The notes under the pieces are model-generated. The model did no database searches and had not been told where the DNA came from. It was given only the letters and a program-made list of their open reading frames with translations. From CAZHHH01 sp052400685 (GTDB taxonomy: Bacteria; Bacteroidota; Bacteroidia; Bacteroidales; Marinilabiliaceae): a stretch of 64,000 nucleotides of DNA. Positions 43,503 to 52,602 of the stretch are shown piece after piece (position 1 is the stretch's first letter; each line of letters begins with the position of its first letter). The stretch is from the NCBI GenBank assembly GCA_052400685.1, contig JBQTGJ010000007.1. One strand, 5' to 3'. The translations under genes were made by a program, and so were the position numbers.

Positions 43503-44357
43503 ATGGAGGTGGTAGAAACTTCGGCGCAACTTGCAGCCAAAATAAAGGACTTTAAAGCATCTGGAAAAACAATAGGCTTTGTGCCAACAATGGGTGCATT
43601 GCATCAGGGCCATTTGTCGCTGGTAAAGGAAGCCGGCCGCCTTTGCGACGTAGTAGTCGTTAGCGTTTTTGTTAATCCGACTCAATTTAATAATCCCGAC
43701 GATCTTGATCGATACCCCCGTGATATTGAAAAGGATATGGCACTCTTAAGGCAGACTGCCTGTGAACTTCTTTTTGTGCCATCTGTTAATGAAGTGTATC
43801 CTGAACCCGATACAAGGGTGTTTGATTTTGGGTCGATTGATAAAGTAATGGAAGGTCAGTTCCGGCCGGGACATTTTATCGGGGTGGCTCAGGTCGTAAG
43901 TCGTTTATTTGATATCGTAAGACCTCATAAGGCATTTTTTGGGGCAAAGGATTTTCAGCAAATTGCAGTGGTTCGGGAAATGGTTCGGCAACTTAATATG
44001 AGTGTGCAAGTTGTTGATTGCCCGATTATTCGGGAGGAAGACGGGCTGGCTATGAGTTCGCGAAATTTACTTTTAAATGACGAACAGCGAAAAAAGGCAC
44101 CTTTAATCGCTCGTTCTTTATTTGATTCTTGTAATTTTGCACTCGCTAATGGTGTGAAGGAAACCCGTCAAATGGTGATGGATGCCATTAATGCTTCTAA
44201 TCAGTTAGAAGTTGAGTATTTTGAAATTGTGGATGGAAACACCCTTCAGCCTGTGATGTTGTGGGACGACAGCGATTATATTGTGGGATGTATAGCTGTT
44301 TATGCAGGTGAAATCAGGCTGATTGATAATGTGGTTTACAAAAACAGTATGTCATGA
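43503..44357 (+). CDS. panC: Pantothenate synthetase
   Basis: This is a 284-residue enzyme condensing pantoate and beta-alanine with ATP. FVPTMGALHQGHLSLV carries the HxGH nucleotide-binding motif. VFVNPTQFNNPDDLDRYPR, FRPGHFIGVAQVV, FGAKDFQQIAVVR and MSSRNLLL are the family blocks. It overlaps panD by 4 bases, so the beta-alanine supplier and user are made together. Confidence 0.97.
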   Translation: MEVVETSAQLAAKIKDFKASGKTIGFVPTMGALHQGHLSLVKEAGRLCDVVVVSVFVNPTQFNNPDDLDRYPRDIEKDMALLRQTACELLFVPSVNEVYPEPDTRVFDFGSIDKVMEGQFRPGHFIGVAQVVSRLFDIVRPHKAFFGAKDFQQIAVVREMVRQLNMSVQVVDCPIIREEDGLAMSSRNLLLNDEQRKKAPLIARSLFDSCNFALANGVKETRQMVMDAINASNQLEVEYFEIVDGNTLQPVMLWDDSDYIVGCIAVYAGEIRLIDNVVYKNSMS

Positions 44358-44704
44358 ACATTCATGTTGTAAAGTCGAAGTTACACAATGTAACTGTTAC
44401 CGAGGCCAATCTGAACTATGTGGGTAGTATTACCATCGATGAAGAATTGATGGAGGCTGCCAATATTATTGAAAATGAGAAAGTTCAGGTGGTGAATAAT
44501 AACAATGGGGAGCGTATCGAAACTTATGTCATTAAGGGAGAACGTGGCTCCGGAGTGATTTGTCTGAATGGAGCTGCTGCCCGTAAGGTGGCTGTTGGTG
44601 ATATTGTTATTATTATCACCTATGCCATGATGCCCTTTGAAGATGCTAAGACGTTCAAGCCGATTTTTGTTTTTCCCGATACTGCGACGAACAAATTGAT
44701 TTGA
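44354..44704 (+). CDS. panD: Aspartate 1-decarboxylase
   Basis: This is a 116-residue proenzyme that makes beta-alanine from aspartate. YVGSIT contains the Gly24-Ser25 self-cleavage site that generates the pyruvoyl group; YVIKGERGSGVICLNGAAAR and IIITYAMM are conserved. The start overlaps panC (ATGA). A strong terminator lies 35 bases after the stop. Confidence 0.97.
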   Translation: MNIHVVKSKLHNVTVTEANLNYVGSITIDEELMEAANIIENEKVQVVNNNNGERIETYVIKGERGSGVICLNGAAARKVAVGDIVIIITYAMMPFEDAKTFKPIFVFPDTATNKLI

Positions 44705-44738
44705 TTTATTTTCATTGAAAATATTAAGTGTTTTTTAT

Positions 44739-44768
44739 GACCGTCCCATTTTGGGCGGTCTTTTTTTA
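44739..44768 (+). terminator. Terminator of panCD
   Basis: GACCGTCC (44739-44746) pairs with GGGCGGTC (44753-44760), with one G-U pair, followed by seven T residues. Confidence 0.9.
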
Positions 44769-44841
44769 TTATTTCTTTTTCTGCACTTTTGTTAAGTGGT
44801 TGCTTTTTTAAACCAGTATTTTCGATCTTAAATTATTTATA

Positions 44842-46212
44842 ATGGCCAAAACCAAAACGGTATTTGTTTGTCAGAACTGCGGTTCGGAATCTCCAAAATG
44901 GATAGGTAAATGCTATTCGTGTGGAGAATGGAATACTTTTGTTGAGGAGACTGTTATCACCGGGAAGGCCGGCGCATTAAAAAGTGTTGGATCGTTGAGT
45001 GGTGTTAAGCAAAAACCGGTTCCGGTTACTGAGGTATCTGTTGATAAGCTACCACGTATCGACACCGGTATTGTTGAGTTTAACAGGGTGCTTGGCGGAG
45101 GTATGGTACCTGGTGCAATGGTATTGCTTGGCGGTGAGCCCGGAATAGGGAAGTCTACTTTGGTGCTTCAGCTGGCTATGCAATTAAAGGACATCACGGT
45201 GCTTTATGTTTCAGGTGAGGAGAGCCCACAACAAATAAAATTGCGTGCCGATCGATTGGGTAAAGATATGGGGGCTAATTGTTTGGTGGTAAGTGAAACA
45301 TCACTGGAGCATATTTTAAATCATGTGGATAATGTTAAGCCCGGTCTTCTTGTCATTGATTCGGTTCAAACCATGGAACGTGAAGGTGTTGAGTCGGCGC
45401 CGGGCAGTGTGTCTCAAATACGGGAATGCACCGCCGCTATATTACGGGTGGCAAAGGAGCGTGATTTGCCCGTCCTGCTTATTGGTCATATTACTAAAGA
45501 AGGAAGCCTGGCGGGGCCTAAAGTTTTGGAGCACATGGTTGATGTGGTTCTGCAATTTGAGGGCGACCGTCATTATATGTACCGGATATTAAGGTCGGTA
45601 AAGAATCGGTTTGGATCTACTTCCGAGATGGGGATTTTTGAGATGTTGGGCTCCGGACTTCGAGAGGTGTCCAATCCCAGTGAAATGTTATTGGCGCATC
45701 AGGATGGCAATATGAGCGGTATTTCTATTGCTTCAGCCATTGAAGGTATGCGTCCGTTTTTAATTGAAGTTCAGGCGTTGGCCAGTACGGCGGCTTATGG
45801 CACGCCGCAGCGGTCGTCTACGGGTTTCGACCTTCGCCGGTTGAATATGTTACTGGCTGTTTTAGAAAAGAGAGCCGGTTTTAAATTGGCGGCCAAAGAT
45901 GTTTTTTTGAATATTGCCGGCGGTCTTAAGGTGAGCGACCCGGCTATCGATCTGGCGGTGGTTAGTGCGGTTTTGTCGTCAAACACTGATCTGGCTATTC
46001 CGGGTAGCATCTGTCTGACCGGTGAGGTTGGCCTCTCTGGTGAAATCAGACCTGTTACCCGTATCGAACAGCGAATAGGCGAAGCTGAAAAGTTGGGTTT
46101 TAAAACGATTGTGATACCACGATACAATAAGGGTGTTGATTTTAAGAGCTATACTATCAATGTGGTTCAGGTGTCCAAAATTGAAGAGGCTTTCAGACAG
46201 TTATTCGCCTGA
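44842..46212 (+). CDS. radA: DNA repair protein RadA
   Basis: This is a 456-residue protein acting in branch migration during recombination. The N-terminal zinc finger CQNCGSESPKWIGKCYSCGE, Walker A GGEPGIGKST, the RadA-specific KNRFGS motif and a C-terminal Lon-protease-like domain (ISIASAIEGMRPFLIEVQAL, CLTGEVGLSGEIRPV) are all present. The length is normal. It is monocistronic between the panCD terminator and a convergent PBP gene. Confidence 0.97.
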   Translation: MAKTKTVFVCQNCGSESPKWIGKCYSCGEWNTFVEETVITGKAGALKSVGSLSGVKQKPVPVTEVSVDKLPRIDTGIVEFNRVLGGGMVPGAMVLLGGEPGIGKSTLVLQLAMQLKDITVLYVSGEESPQQIKLRADRLGKDMGANCLVVSETSLEHILNHVDNVKPGLLVIDSVQTMEREGVESAPGSVSQIRECTAAILRVAKERDLPVLLIGHITKEGSLAGPKVLEHMVDVVLQFEGDRHYMYRILRSVKNRFGSTSEMGIFEMLGSGLREVSNPSEMLLAHQDGNMSGISIASAIEGMRPFLIEVQALASTAAYGTPQRSSTGFDLRRLNMLLAVLEKRAGFKLAAKDVFLNIAGGLKVSDPAIDLAVVSAVLSSNTDLAIPGSICLTGEVGLSGEIRPVTRIEQRIGEAEKLGFKTIVIPRYNKGVDFKSYTINVVQVSKIEEAFRQLFA

Positions 46213-46219
46213 AAGCCTC
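46186..46219 (+). terminator. Hairpin over the radA stop codon
   Basis: GAGGCTTTCAG (46186-46196) and CTGAAAGCCTC (46209-46219) form a perfect 11-bp stem that includes the TGA stop. Only a weak T content follows, so termination strength is uncertain. Confidence 0.5.
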
Positions 46220-46244
46220 CTGTTATTTAGACCTGTTTTATCTG

Positions 46245-48602
46245 TTAATAGAATTCGTTGTTTTGATTTTGGTAGGTTGATTCAATAACTTCTTTATCAT
46301 CGGTGTTTGGTTTGTATTCATCCGGACAGATTAGATTAACATTGAAGTGCCCGGGTTTTTCAAACAGGTCTTCCTCGGTAACACCAGATTGAGGGTCGTT
46401 ATAGGCCGGTTTCATATATTCCGCCCAAATGGGGAGTGCCATACTGGCTCCTTGTCCCTGTCGGATGTCATCAAAATGAATGTCCCGTTCTTCGCCACCG
46501 ACCCAAATTCCCGTAACCAAATTCGGTGTTACACCAATAAACCAGCCATCCGAATTGTTTTGTGTAGTACCTGTCTTTCCTCCTATCTCGGCTTTAAAAT
46601 GGTAGCGATATCTTAGTCTGTATCCAGTCCCTGTGTTAACAACACCTTCCAGAAGGTTAATCATCAAATAGGCATTGGATTCGTTGATGGCCTCTTTTCT
46701 TCTGGGACTGAAAGTTGATATTACGTTACTGTAGCGGTCTTCTATTCTTGTTACAAAAAGGGGTTCGGTGTGAACGCCTTTGTTGGCATAAGTGGCATAG
46801 GCGGCTACCATTTCCGAGAGGCCTATGTCAGGGGTTCCCAGGGCCAATGCCGGGACTGGGTCCATGGGACTTTTTATGCCCAATGTGTGTATCATGCGAA
46901 CGACCGCTTCCGGGGTGTATTGCTTCATGATCCAGGCAGTCACATTATTGTTGCTTTGGGCTAACCCCCACTTCAGAGAAACCATTTCACCCTCTCTTTT
47001 TGAACCGTCGTTGCGGGGAGTCCAGGTTTGGCCTGTTGGCAAATAAAATGTTTGCGGAATATTGGGCACCATGTCGCATGGCGTTAATCCTTCCTGCATG
47101 GCCAATGTGTATACAAAGGGTTTGATAGTTGATCCGACCTGACGTTTGCCTAAAGTGGCCATGTCGTATTTGAAATGTTTGTAATTTGGCCCGCCAACGT
47201 AGGCTCTTACATAACCTGAATGCGGATCCATGGAAAACAGGCTGGCGCGTAAAAAGGATTTGTAATAATGAATGGAATCCAGTGGACTCATAATGGTATC
47301 CACTTCGCCGTGGTAGGAGAATACCCGCATTGAAACTGGTTTTTCAAAGGCTATTTTAATGGAATCTTCAGAGGTTCCCTGGCGTTTTAATATGCGGTAG
47401 CGATCCGTTTGACGAATGGCTCGGTTGATGATATTATCATAAGCCTCCTGTGAGAGATGGCGTGTAAACGGAGCCCGGCTGCGACCTTTCTTCTCTTTAA
47501 AGAATTGGGGCTGTAAATCCTGCCCCAGATGTTTGGTGACTGCTTTTTCGGCATAAGTTTGTAGATGCGAATCGATGGTGGTGTATATTTTTAAACCGTC
47601 GCGATAGATGTCGTATTTGGTGCCGTCCGCTTTTAGATTTTTGTTTACCCAGCCAAATAATGGGTCAGTATTCCAGGCGATGCTGTCTTCATAGAATTTT
47701 TGACTTTGCCACGATGCATAATTTTCCCGGACAGGTTGTTCCGCAGTAAGTGTCAGGCGCAGGTATTCTCTGAAATATGGTGCAAGGCCGCCAAGATGGC
47801 CGGCACGTTGAAACTCAAGCTGCAACGGCAGCGTTTTCAGGGAGTCATAGGTTTGTTTGGTTAGATATTTGGCCTTCATCATTTGGTGCAGAACAACGTT
47901 GCGTCGTTTTAAGGTTATTTCCGGCCGGCGTACTGGGTTGAACAAAGAAGGGTTCTTTAACATTCCTATAAGGACTGCTGCTTCCTCTGTTTTTAAATCA
48001 GATGGTGATTTGCCAAAAAATGTAGAGGCGGCTGATTTTATGCCGTAGGCATCGTAAATAAAAGGTGCTTTGTTTAAATACATCGTCAAAATTTCTTCTT
48101 TGGTGTAGCTGCGTTCAAGTTTGACGGCGATTACCCACTCTTTTAATTTTTGCAAAGCGCGTTCCATGACGTTGGTGGCCGGATCGTGAAAAAGTAGTTT
48201 GGCCAACTGTTGTGTGATGGTACTTCCGCCACCTGAGCTTTCTTCCTGAAGCAGGATCGTTACAAAAAGAACCCGCGCCAATCCTCTGGCGTCAATTCCC
48301 GAGTGGTCATGAAAACGAATATCTTCAGTGGCTATTAGTGCATTGATTACATTGGGCGATATTTCGCGATAATCCACGCGACTGCGGTTTTCACTGAAAA
48401 AGGTTCCAAGGACTTTGCCATCGGCTGCGAAAATTTCGGTGGCCAGCTGAGTCTGCGGATTTTCAAGCTCTTCGAAACTAGGCATAAAACCAAGCATCCC
48501 TGATGAGATAAGTGAAAACAGGATGACGACAAGTATCACTCCGGTGGCAAAAGTGCCATAAAGTGTAATAATGATTTTTTTCTTTAACGTTAAATTTTTC
48601 AT
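46245..48602 (-). CDS. Class A penicillin-binding protein (second PBP1A-like)
   Basis: This protein has about 785 residues from the ATG at 48600-48602; the frame extends to a GTG further upstream, which is less likely. A transmembrane helix (residues ~8-32) is followed by GT51 with ATEDIRFHDHSGIDARG and GGGSTITQQLAKLLF. The transpeptidase domain has GSTIKP (Ser491), SNNN and GGKTGTTQNN. It builds and crosslinks peptidoglycan. It differs from the PBP at 36672 in linker length and tail, so the two are distinct paralogues and not a recent duplication. Confidence 0.93.
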   Translation of the reverse strand: MKNLTLKKKIIITLYGTFATGVILVVILFSLISSGMLGFMPSFEELENPQTQLATEIFAADGKVLGTFFSENRSRVDYREISPNVINALIATEDIRFHDHSGIDARGLARVLFVTILLQEESSGGGSTITQQLAKLLFHDPATNVMERALQKLKEWVIAVKLERSYTKEEILTMYLNKAPFIYDAYGIKSAASTFFGKSPSDLKTEEAAVLIGMLKNPSLFNPVRRPEITLKRRNVVLHQMMKAKYLTKQTYDSLKTLPLQLEFQRAGHLGGLAPYFREYLRLTLTAEQPVRENYASWQSQKFYEDSIAWNTDPLFGWVNKNLKADGTKYDIYRDGLKIYTTIDSHLQTYAEKAVTKHLGQDLQPQFFKEKKGRSRAPFTRHLSQEAYDNIINRAIRQTDRYRILKRQGTSEDSIKIAFEKPVSMRVFSYHGEVDTIMSPLDSIHYYKSFLRASLFSMDPHSGYVRAYVGGPNYKHFKYDMATLGKRQVGSTIKPFVYTLAMQEGLTPCDMVPNIPQTFYLPTGQTWTPRNDGSKREGEMVSLKWGLAQSNNNVTAWIMKQYTPEAVVRMIHTLGIKSPMDPVPALALGTPDIGLSEMVAAYATYANKGVHTEPLFVTRIEDRYSNVISTFSPRRKEAINESNAYLMINLLEGVVNTGTGYRLRYRYHFKAEIGGKTGTTQNNSDGWFIGVTPNLVTGIWVGGEERDIHFDDIRQGQGASMALPIWAEYMKPAYNDPQSGVTEEDLFEKPGHFNVNLICPDEYKPNTDDKEVIESTYQNQNNEFY

Positions 48603-48950
48603 CCGTAAAGATTTGTTTTTAAAGGTCGGCTGAAACACCTTGCTTGCTATTAACCATGGTATTTGTGTTGCCTTACAAACCGGGTTGTTTCATACGAAAA
48701 ATAATTTGGGGATAAATGTACTAAATTTTGTGCCAGAATTTGCGTTGGCTATTATTTGGTGAATTTTTGGAGCGGAATGATATTTTTATTTTTTTCTTTT
48801 GATTATTTTATATCCGCCTAATCTACTGGCTTTATTTGTGTTAAAATGTAAAGTTTGGGGAAGAAGTTTTCAAACATATTATAGGGTCAGACATAATTTT
48901 ATAAATTTGTTGCCTTTATTAAATGTTTTGTAGGTAGAAATTAATATACA
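48603..48950. other. Divergent intergenic region between PBP and topA
   Basis: About 350 bases hold the promoters of both divergent genes. One exact -7 box TAAATTTG (48902-48909) lies 41 bases before the topA start. No gene or structured RNA seen. Confidence 0.5.
48902..48909 (+). promoter_or_regulatory. Bacteroidota -7 promoter box for topA
   Basis: TAAATTTG fits the TAnnTTTG consensus and is placed to start transcription ~35 bases before topA. A matching TTTG -33 box at normal spacing is not evident, so this is tentative. Confidence 0.35.
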
Positions 48951-51401
48951 ATGGCGCAAAATCAAAGTAGTAGTGATGTCAATCTGGTGATTGTTGAGTC
49001 GCCGGCCAAAGCTAAAACCATAGAGAAGTTCCTTGGAAACAAATTTTTGGTAAAATCGAGCTATGGTCATATAAGGGATCTTCAAAAAAAGGATTTTGGC
49101 GTTGATATTTCCAATAATTATGAACCTCAGTATGAAGTGTCAGTCGACAAGAAGCAGGTGGTTAAGGAGTTGAAAGAGTTAGCCGCTAAAGCTTCTATTG
49201 TATGGCTTGCTTCTGATGAAGACCGTGAAGGAGAGGCTATAGCCTGGCATTTATATGAAGTTCTTAAGTTGACTCCAGAAAATACCAGACGTATTGTTTT
49301 CCATGAAATAACCAAAACGGCTATTTTACGAGCCATCGACAATCCGCGTCAAATAGATCTGAATTTGGTTGATGCTCAACAGGCAAGAAGGGTGCTTGAT
49401 CGTTTGGTTGGTTTTGAACTATCGCCGGTATTATGGAAAAAAGTCAAGCCATCGCTTTCGGCGGGCCGTGTACAATCGGTTACGGTGCGTTTGCTGGTAG
49501 AGCGTGAGCGTGAGATTTTTGCATTTAAGGCTGAATCGGCCTTTCGTGTTACGGCTCGTTTTACGGTAAAACCAAAAGATGGTAAAGAGCATTTTATGGA
49601 TGCGGAGCTTAATCATCGTTTTAAAACTGAGGATGAAACAGCCGAATTCTTAAGCCGCTGCAATAATGCTTCTTTTGTTGTGGATGAGGTTATTCGTAAG
49701 CCATTGACCAAATCGCCTGCAGCACCTTTTACCACATCGACCTTGCAGCAGGAAGCGGCTCGTAAGCTCGGCTTCTCTGTGGCGCAAACCATGTCTGTGG
49801 CGCAACGTTTGTATGAGGCCGGGAAAATAACATACATGCGTACCGATTCTGTAAATCTGGCTGAATCAGCTGTTAATATGGCGGTGGAGGCTATAAAAAC
49901 TCAGATGGGTGACAGCTACGTAAAAGTGCGGAAATATAAAACCAAGAGTAAAGGTGCGCAGGAAGCTCACGAAGCAATACGTCCCACCTATCTGGATCAG
50001 CCTTCGGTCTCTGGTTCTTCTGCCGAACAACGACTTTACGATTTAATTTATAAAAGAACAATGGCCTCACAAATGAGTGATGCTAAAATTGAAAAGACAA
50101 CCGTCTCTGTAAATGTTGCCGACTCTTCCTATAAATTTCAGGCAACGGGTGAGGTGGTGCTTTTTGATGGGTTTTTGAAAGTATATATGGAATCGTCTGA
50201 TTTGGAAAAGGAGGACGAGGAACAGTCCGGATTTTTACCCCCTTTGCAGAAAAATGATTCCTTGATTTTATCAGCAGTGGAAGCCCGTGAACGCTGGACG
50301 CAGAAACCTGCTCGTTATTCAGAAGCAAGCCTTGTTCGTAAACTGGAAGAATTGGGCATTGGGCGTCCGTCAACCTACGCACCTACCATTAGCACGATTC
50401 AACAACGTGGTTATGTCGTGAAAGAAGATCGTCAGGGAACACCACGTGAGTATCGTTTTCTGTCTTTGAATGAAGGAAAGCTCATTCGTCAAATAAAAAC
50501 AGAAAATTCAGGTGCTGAGCGGTCGAAGTTATTTCCCACGGATATAGGAATGGTGGTCAATGATTTTTTGGTGAGGTATTTCCCTGATGTTGTAAGTTTT
50601 GATTTTACGGCGAAGGTTGAAAAACAGTTTGACCAGATTGCAGAAGGAGAGCTTAATTGGACTAAATCAATAGATGCGTTTTATAAGCCATTTCATAATC
50701 AGGTTGTAGAAACACTGGAGGTGTCGGATCGAAATACCGGAGAGAGAATTTTGGGAACCGATCCTAAAACCGGGAAACCCGTTAGTGTTCGTATTGGCCG
50801 GTACGGGCCAATGGCGCAGCTTGGAGAGACTTCGGATGAGGGTGAAAAACCAACTTTTGCTTCTTTGACACGCGAACAGCATATTGAAACCATTACACTG
50901 GAGGAGGCCTTAAAATTATTTGAATTGCCTCGTGATTTGGGGCTTTACGAAGAGAAAAAAGTGGTCGTCGGTGTAGGTCGTTTTGGTCCTTACGTGCGGC
51001 ACGATGGTAAATTTGTGTCGTTAAAAAAGGGGATAGATGATCCGATGGAGATAGACCTGAGTCGCGCCATAGAGCTTATTGAAGAAAAAAGAGAAAAAGA
51101 CAATAAACGGATTATAAAAACGTTTGAAGAAGAACCGACGCTGCAAATTTTGAATGGGCGTTGGGGACCATTTATAAAGTTTGGAACTGATAACTTTAAG
51201 ATACCCAAAGGTACCGAGGCCGATAAGCTAACGCTTGACGAATGTCTTAAAATAGTCTCTGAGAGCGATACGAAAGGGAAGAAAGGGGCTGCCAAAAGTA
51301 AAAGTACGACTAAAAAGAAAGCGACAACAAAAACAGCCTCAAAAGCCAAAGCAAAGCCCAAATCAAAAACGGCAACCAAAGTTGTTAAGAAAAAGAAGTG
51401 A
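48951..51401 (+). CDS. topA: DNA topoisomerase I
   Basis: This is an 816-residue type IA topoisomerase that relaxes negative supercoils. The toprim domain opens LVIVESPAKAKTIEKFLG and carries SDEDREGEAIAWHL. ITYMRTDSVNL contains the nucleophilic Tyr295. C-terminal zinc-ribbon-like repeats (RFGPYVRHDGKFVSL, RWGPFIKFGTDNFKI) lack obvious Cys ligands, as in many Bacteroidota. The last ~45 residues are Lys/Ala/Thr-rich and probably bind DNA. The stop codon is within a few bases of the next gene's start. Confidence 0.97.
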   Translation: MAQNQSSSDVNLVIVESPAKAKTIEKFLGNKFLVKSSYGHIRDLQKKDFGVDISNNYEPQYEVSVDKKQVVKELKELAAKASIVWLASDEDREGEAIAWHLYEVLKLTPENTRRIVFHEITKTAILRAIDNPRQIDLNLVDAQQARRVLDRLVGFELSPVLWKKVKPSLSAGRVQSVTVRLLVEREREIFAFKAESAFRVTARFTVKPKDGKEHFMDAELNHRFKTEDETAEFLSRCNNASFVVDEVIRKPLTKSPAAPFTTSTLQQEAARKLGFSVAQTMSVAQRLYEAGKITYMRTDSVNLAESAVNMAVEAIKTQMGDSYVKVRKYKTKSKGAQEAHEAIRPTYLDQPSVSGSSAEQRLYDLIYKRTMASQMSDAKIEKTTVSVNVADSSYKFQATGEVVLFDGFLKVYMESSDLEKEDEEQSGFLPPLQKNDSLILSAVEARERWTQKPARYSEASLVRKLEELGIGRPSTYAPTISTIQQRGYVVKEDRQGTPREYRFLSLNEGKLIRQIKTENSGAERSKLFPTDIGMVVNDFLVRYFPDVVSFDFTAKVEKQFDQIAEGELNWTKSIDAFYKPFHNQVVETLEVSDRNTGERILGTDPKTGKPVSVRIGRYGPMAQLGETSDEGEKPTFASLTREQHIETITLEEALKLFELPRDLGLYEEKKVVVGVGRFGPYVRHDGKFVSLKKGIDDPMEIDLSRAIELIEEKREKDNKRIIKTFEEEPTLQILNGRWGPFIKFGTDNFKIPKGTEADKLTLDECLKIVSESDTKGKKGAAKSKSTTKKKATTKTASKAKAKPKSKTATKVVKKKK

Positions 51402-51403
51402 GC

Positions 51404-52543
51404 ATGATAAACCGTTATCTTGAACCATACATAAAGCAGCCTTTTAATTTAGTGGGTCTTCAAAAAGAAGAGACATTGGGTGATGAGGTGGCGTTTTTTG
51501 ATGGGAGTGCTGACTGGTTTATGAATGTGAAGCCCAGGATGGTTCTTGTTGGCGTTGAGGAGTCAAGAAATGCTTTTGACAATAAATCATGTGATAAATC
51601 GCCGGCTGCTATTCGCCAATGGCTTTATTCCATGAGGGGTTTTGTTGATGGTTCTGTTATTTGTGATGCTGGTAATGTTAGAGGCAATAAAGTTATTGAC
51701 CGGTATAGTGCTTTAAGGGAAGTGACTTCTTTTTTTTTAAAGAAAAAGGCCGTTGTTATTGTGCTTGGAGGATCACAGGAGCTGACAAGGTCATTGGTCG
51801 AAGCGTTGTCGCCCGAGCAACAAGAGTTATCATTAATGGTGGTCGATGCGATGGTGGATGCCGGCGAATCTGGGGATTTTTCATCACGAAGCTGGCTCAG
51901 CCCGGAGTTGCTTAGTTCTACTGACTCTCGAGTCAATTTGACTGTAGCCGGACTTCAGAATTTTTTGGTTTCGAATAAAGAGACTGATTTTTTGGCTGAA
52001 CAGAATGCGGAGGTGTTAGGATTGGGTCAAATTCGTCGTGAGTTGATACAAAATATTGAAGTGCCTTTCAGGGATGCCGATTTAACCAGCATTGACTTTA
52101 GGGTTTTGGCAAACCAGCCTTTAATTGAAGGTGTGCTTTCGCCACAGGGACTTGATAATTACGATGCGTGCGCAATGTGTCGCTACGCCGGATTAAGTGA
52201 TAGATTAAAAATATTTGGCCTTTTTGAAACACCTTTCCCGCAAAACAGAAAGGACGGCAATGGGTGGCTTGCGGCTCAGATGATATGGCATTTTATGGAA
52301 GGTGTTAACAATCGATTTTACGATTATCCTGTGGCATCGACTGATAGCTATCGGTCATATATGGTTGCTGTTGATGGGATTAATGAGCCTTTGAAGTTTT
52401 ATCAGAATCCGATTAACGATCGATGGTGGGTTGTGGTTGGTGACAATAAGGGGGAAGAAAAGCTGGTGGCATGCGCCGCGAGCGATTACCAAAGAGCTTT
52501 GCAGAATGAATTGCCAGATAAATGGTGGCACTATTATGTTTGA
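51404..52543 (+). CDS. Ureohydrolase-fold protein lacking metal ligands
   Basis: This protein has 379 residues from the ATG at 51404; a GTG at 51398 that overlaps topA is the alternative. The order of strands matches the arginase/formimidoylglutamase fold: VLVGVEES, VIVLGGSQELT in the place of GGDHS, LMVVDAMVDAG in the place of D-A-H-x-D, and TSIDFRVL in the place of S-x-D-x-D. The His and most Asp residues that bind the two manganese ions are replaced, so hydrolase activity is unlikely. It lies immediately before porP and gldK-N. An accessory or scaffold role with the type IX secretion proteins is inferred from position only. Confidence 0.65.
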   Translation: MINRYLEPYIKQPFNLVGLQKEETLGDEVAFFDGSADWFMNVKPRMVLVGVEESRNAFDNKSCDKSPAAIRQWLYSMRGFVDGSVICDAGNVRGNKVIDRYSALREVTSFFLKKKAVVIVLGGSQELTRSLVEALSPEQQELSLMVVDAMVDAGESGDFSSRSWLSPELLSSTDSRVNLTVAGLQNFLVSNKETDFLAEQNAEVLGLGQIRRELIQNIEVPFRDADLTSIDFRVLANQPLIEGVLSPQGLDNYDACAMCRYAGLSDRLKIFGLFETPFPQNRKDGNGWLAAQMIWHFMEGVNNRFYDYPVASTDSYRSYMVAVDGINEPLKFYQNPINDRWWVVVGDNKGEEKLVACAASDYQRALQNELPDKWWHYYV

Positions 52544-52602
52544 AAATAAAAAATGAAACTATTTATTTTTTCAATGAAACTTTCTAATTGGAAAATTAGT
52601 AT

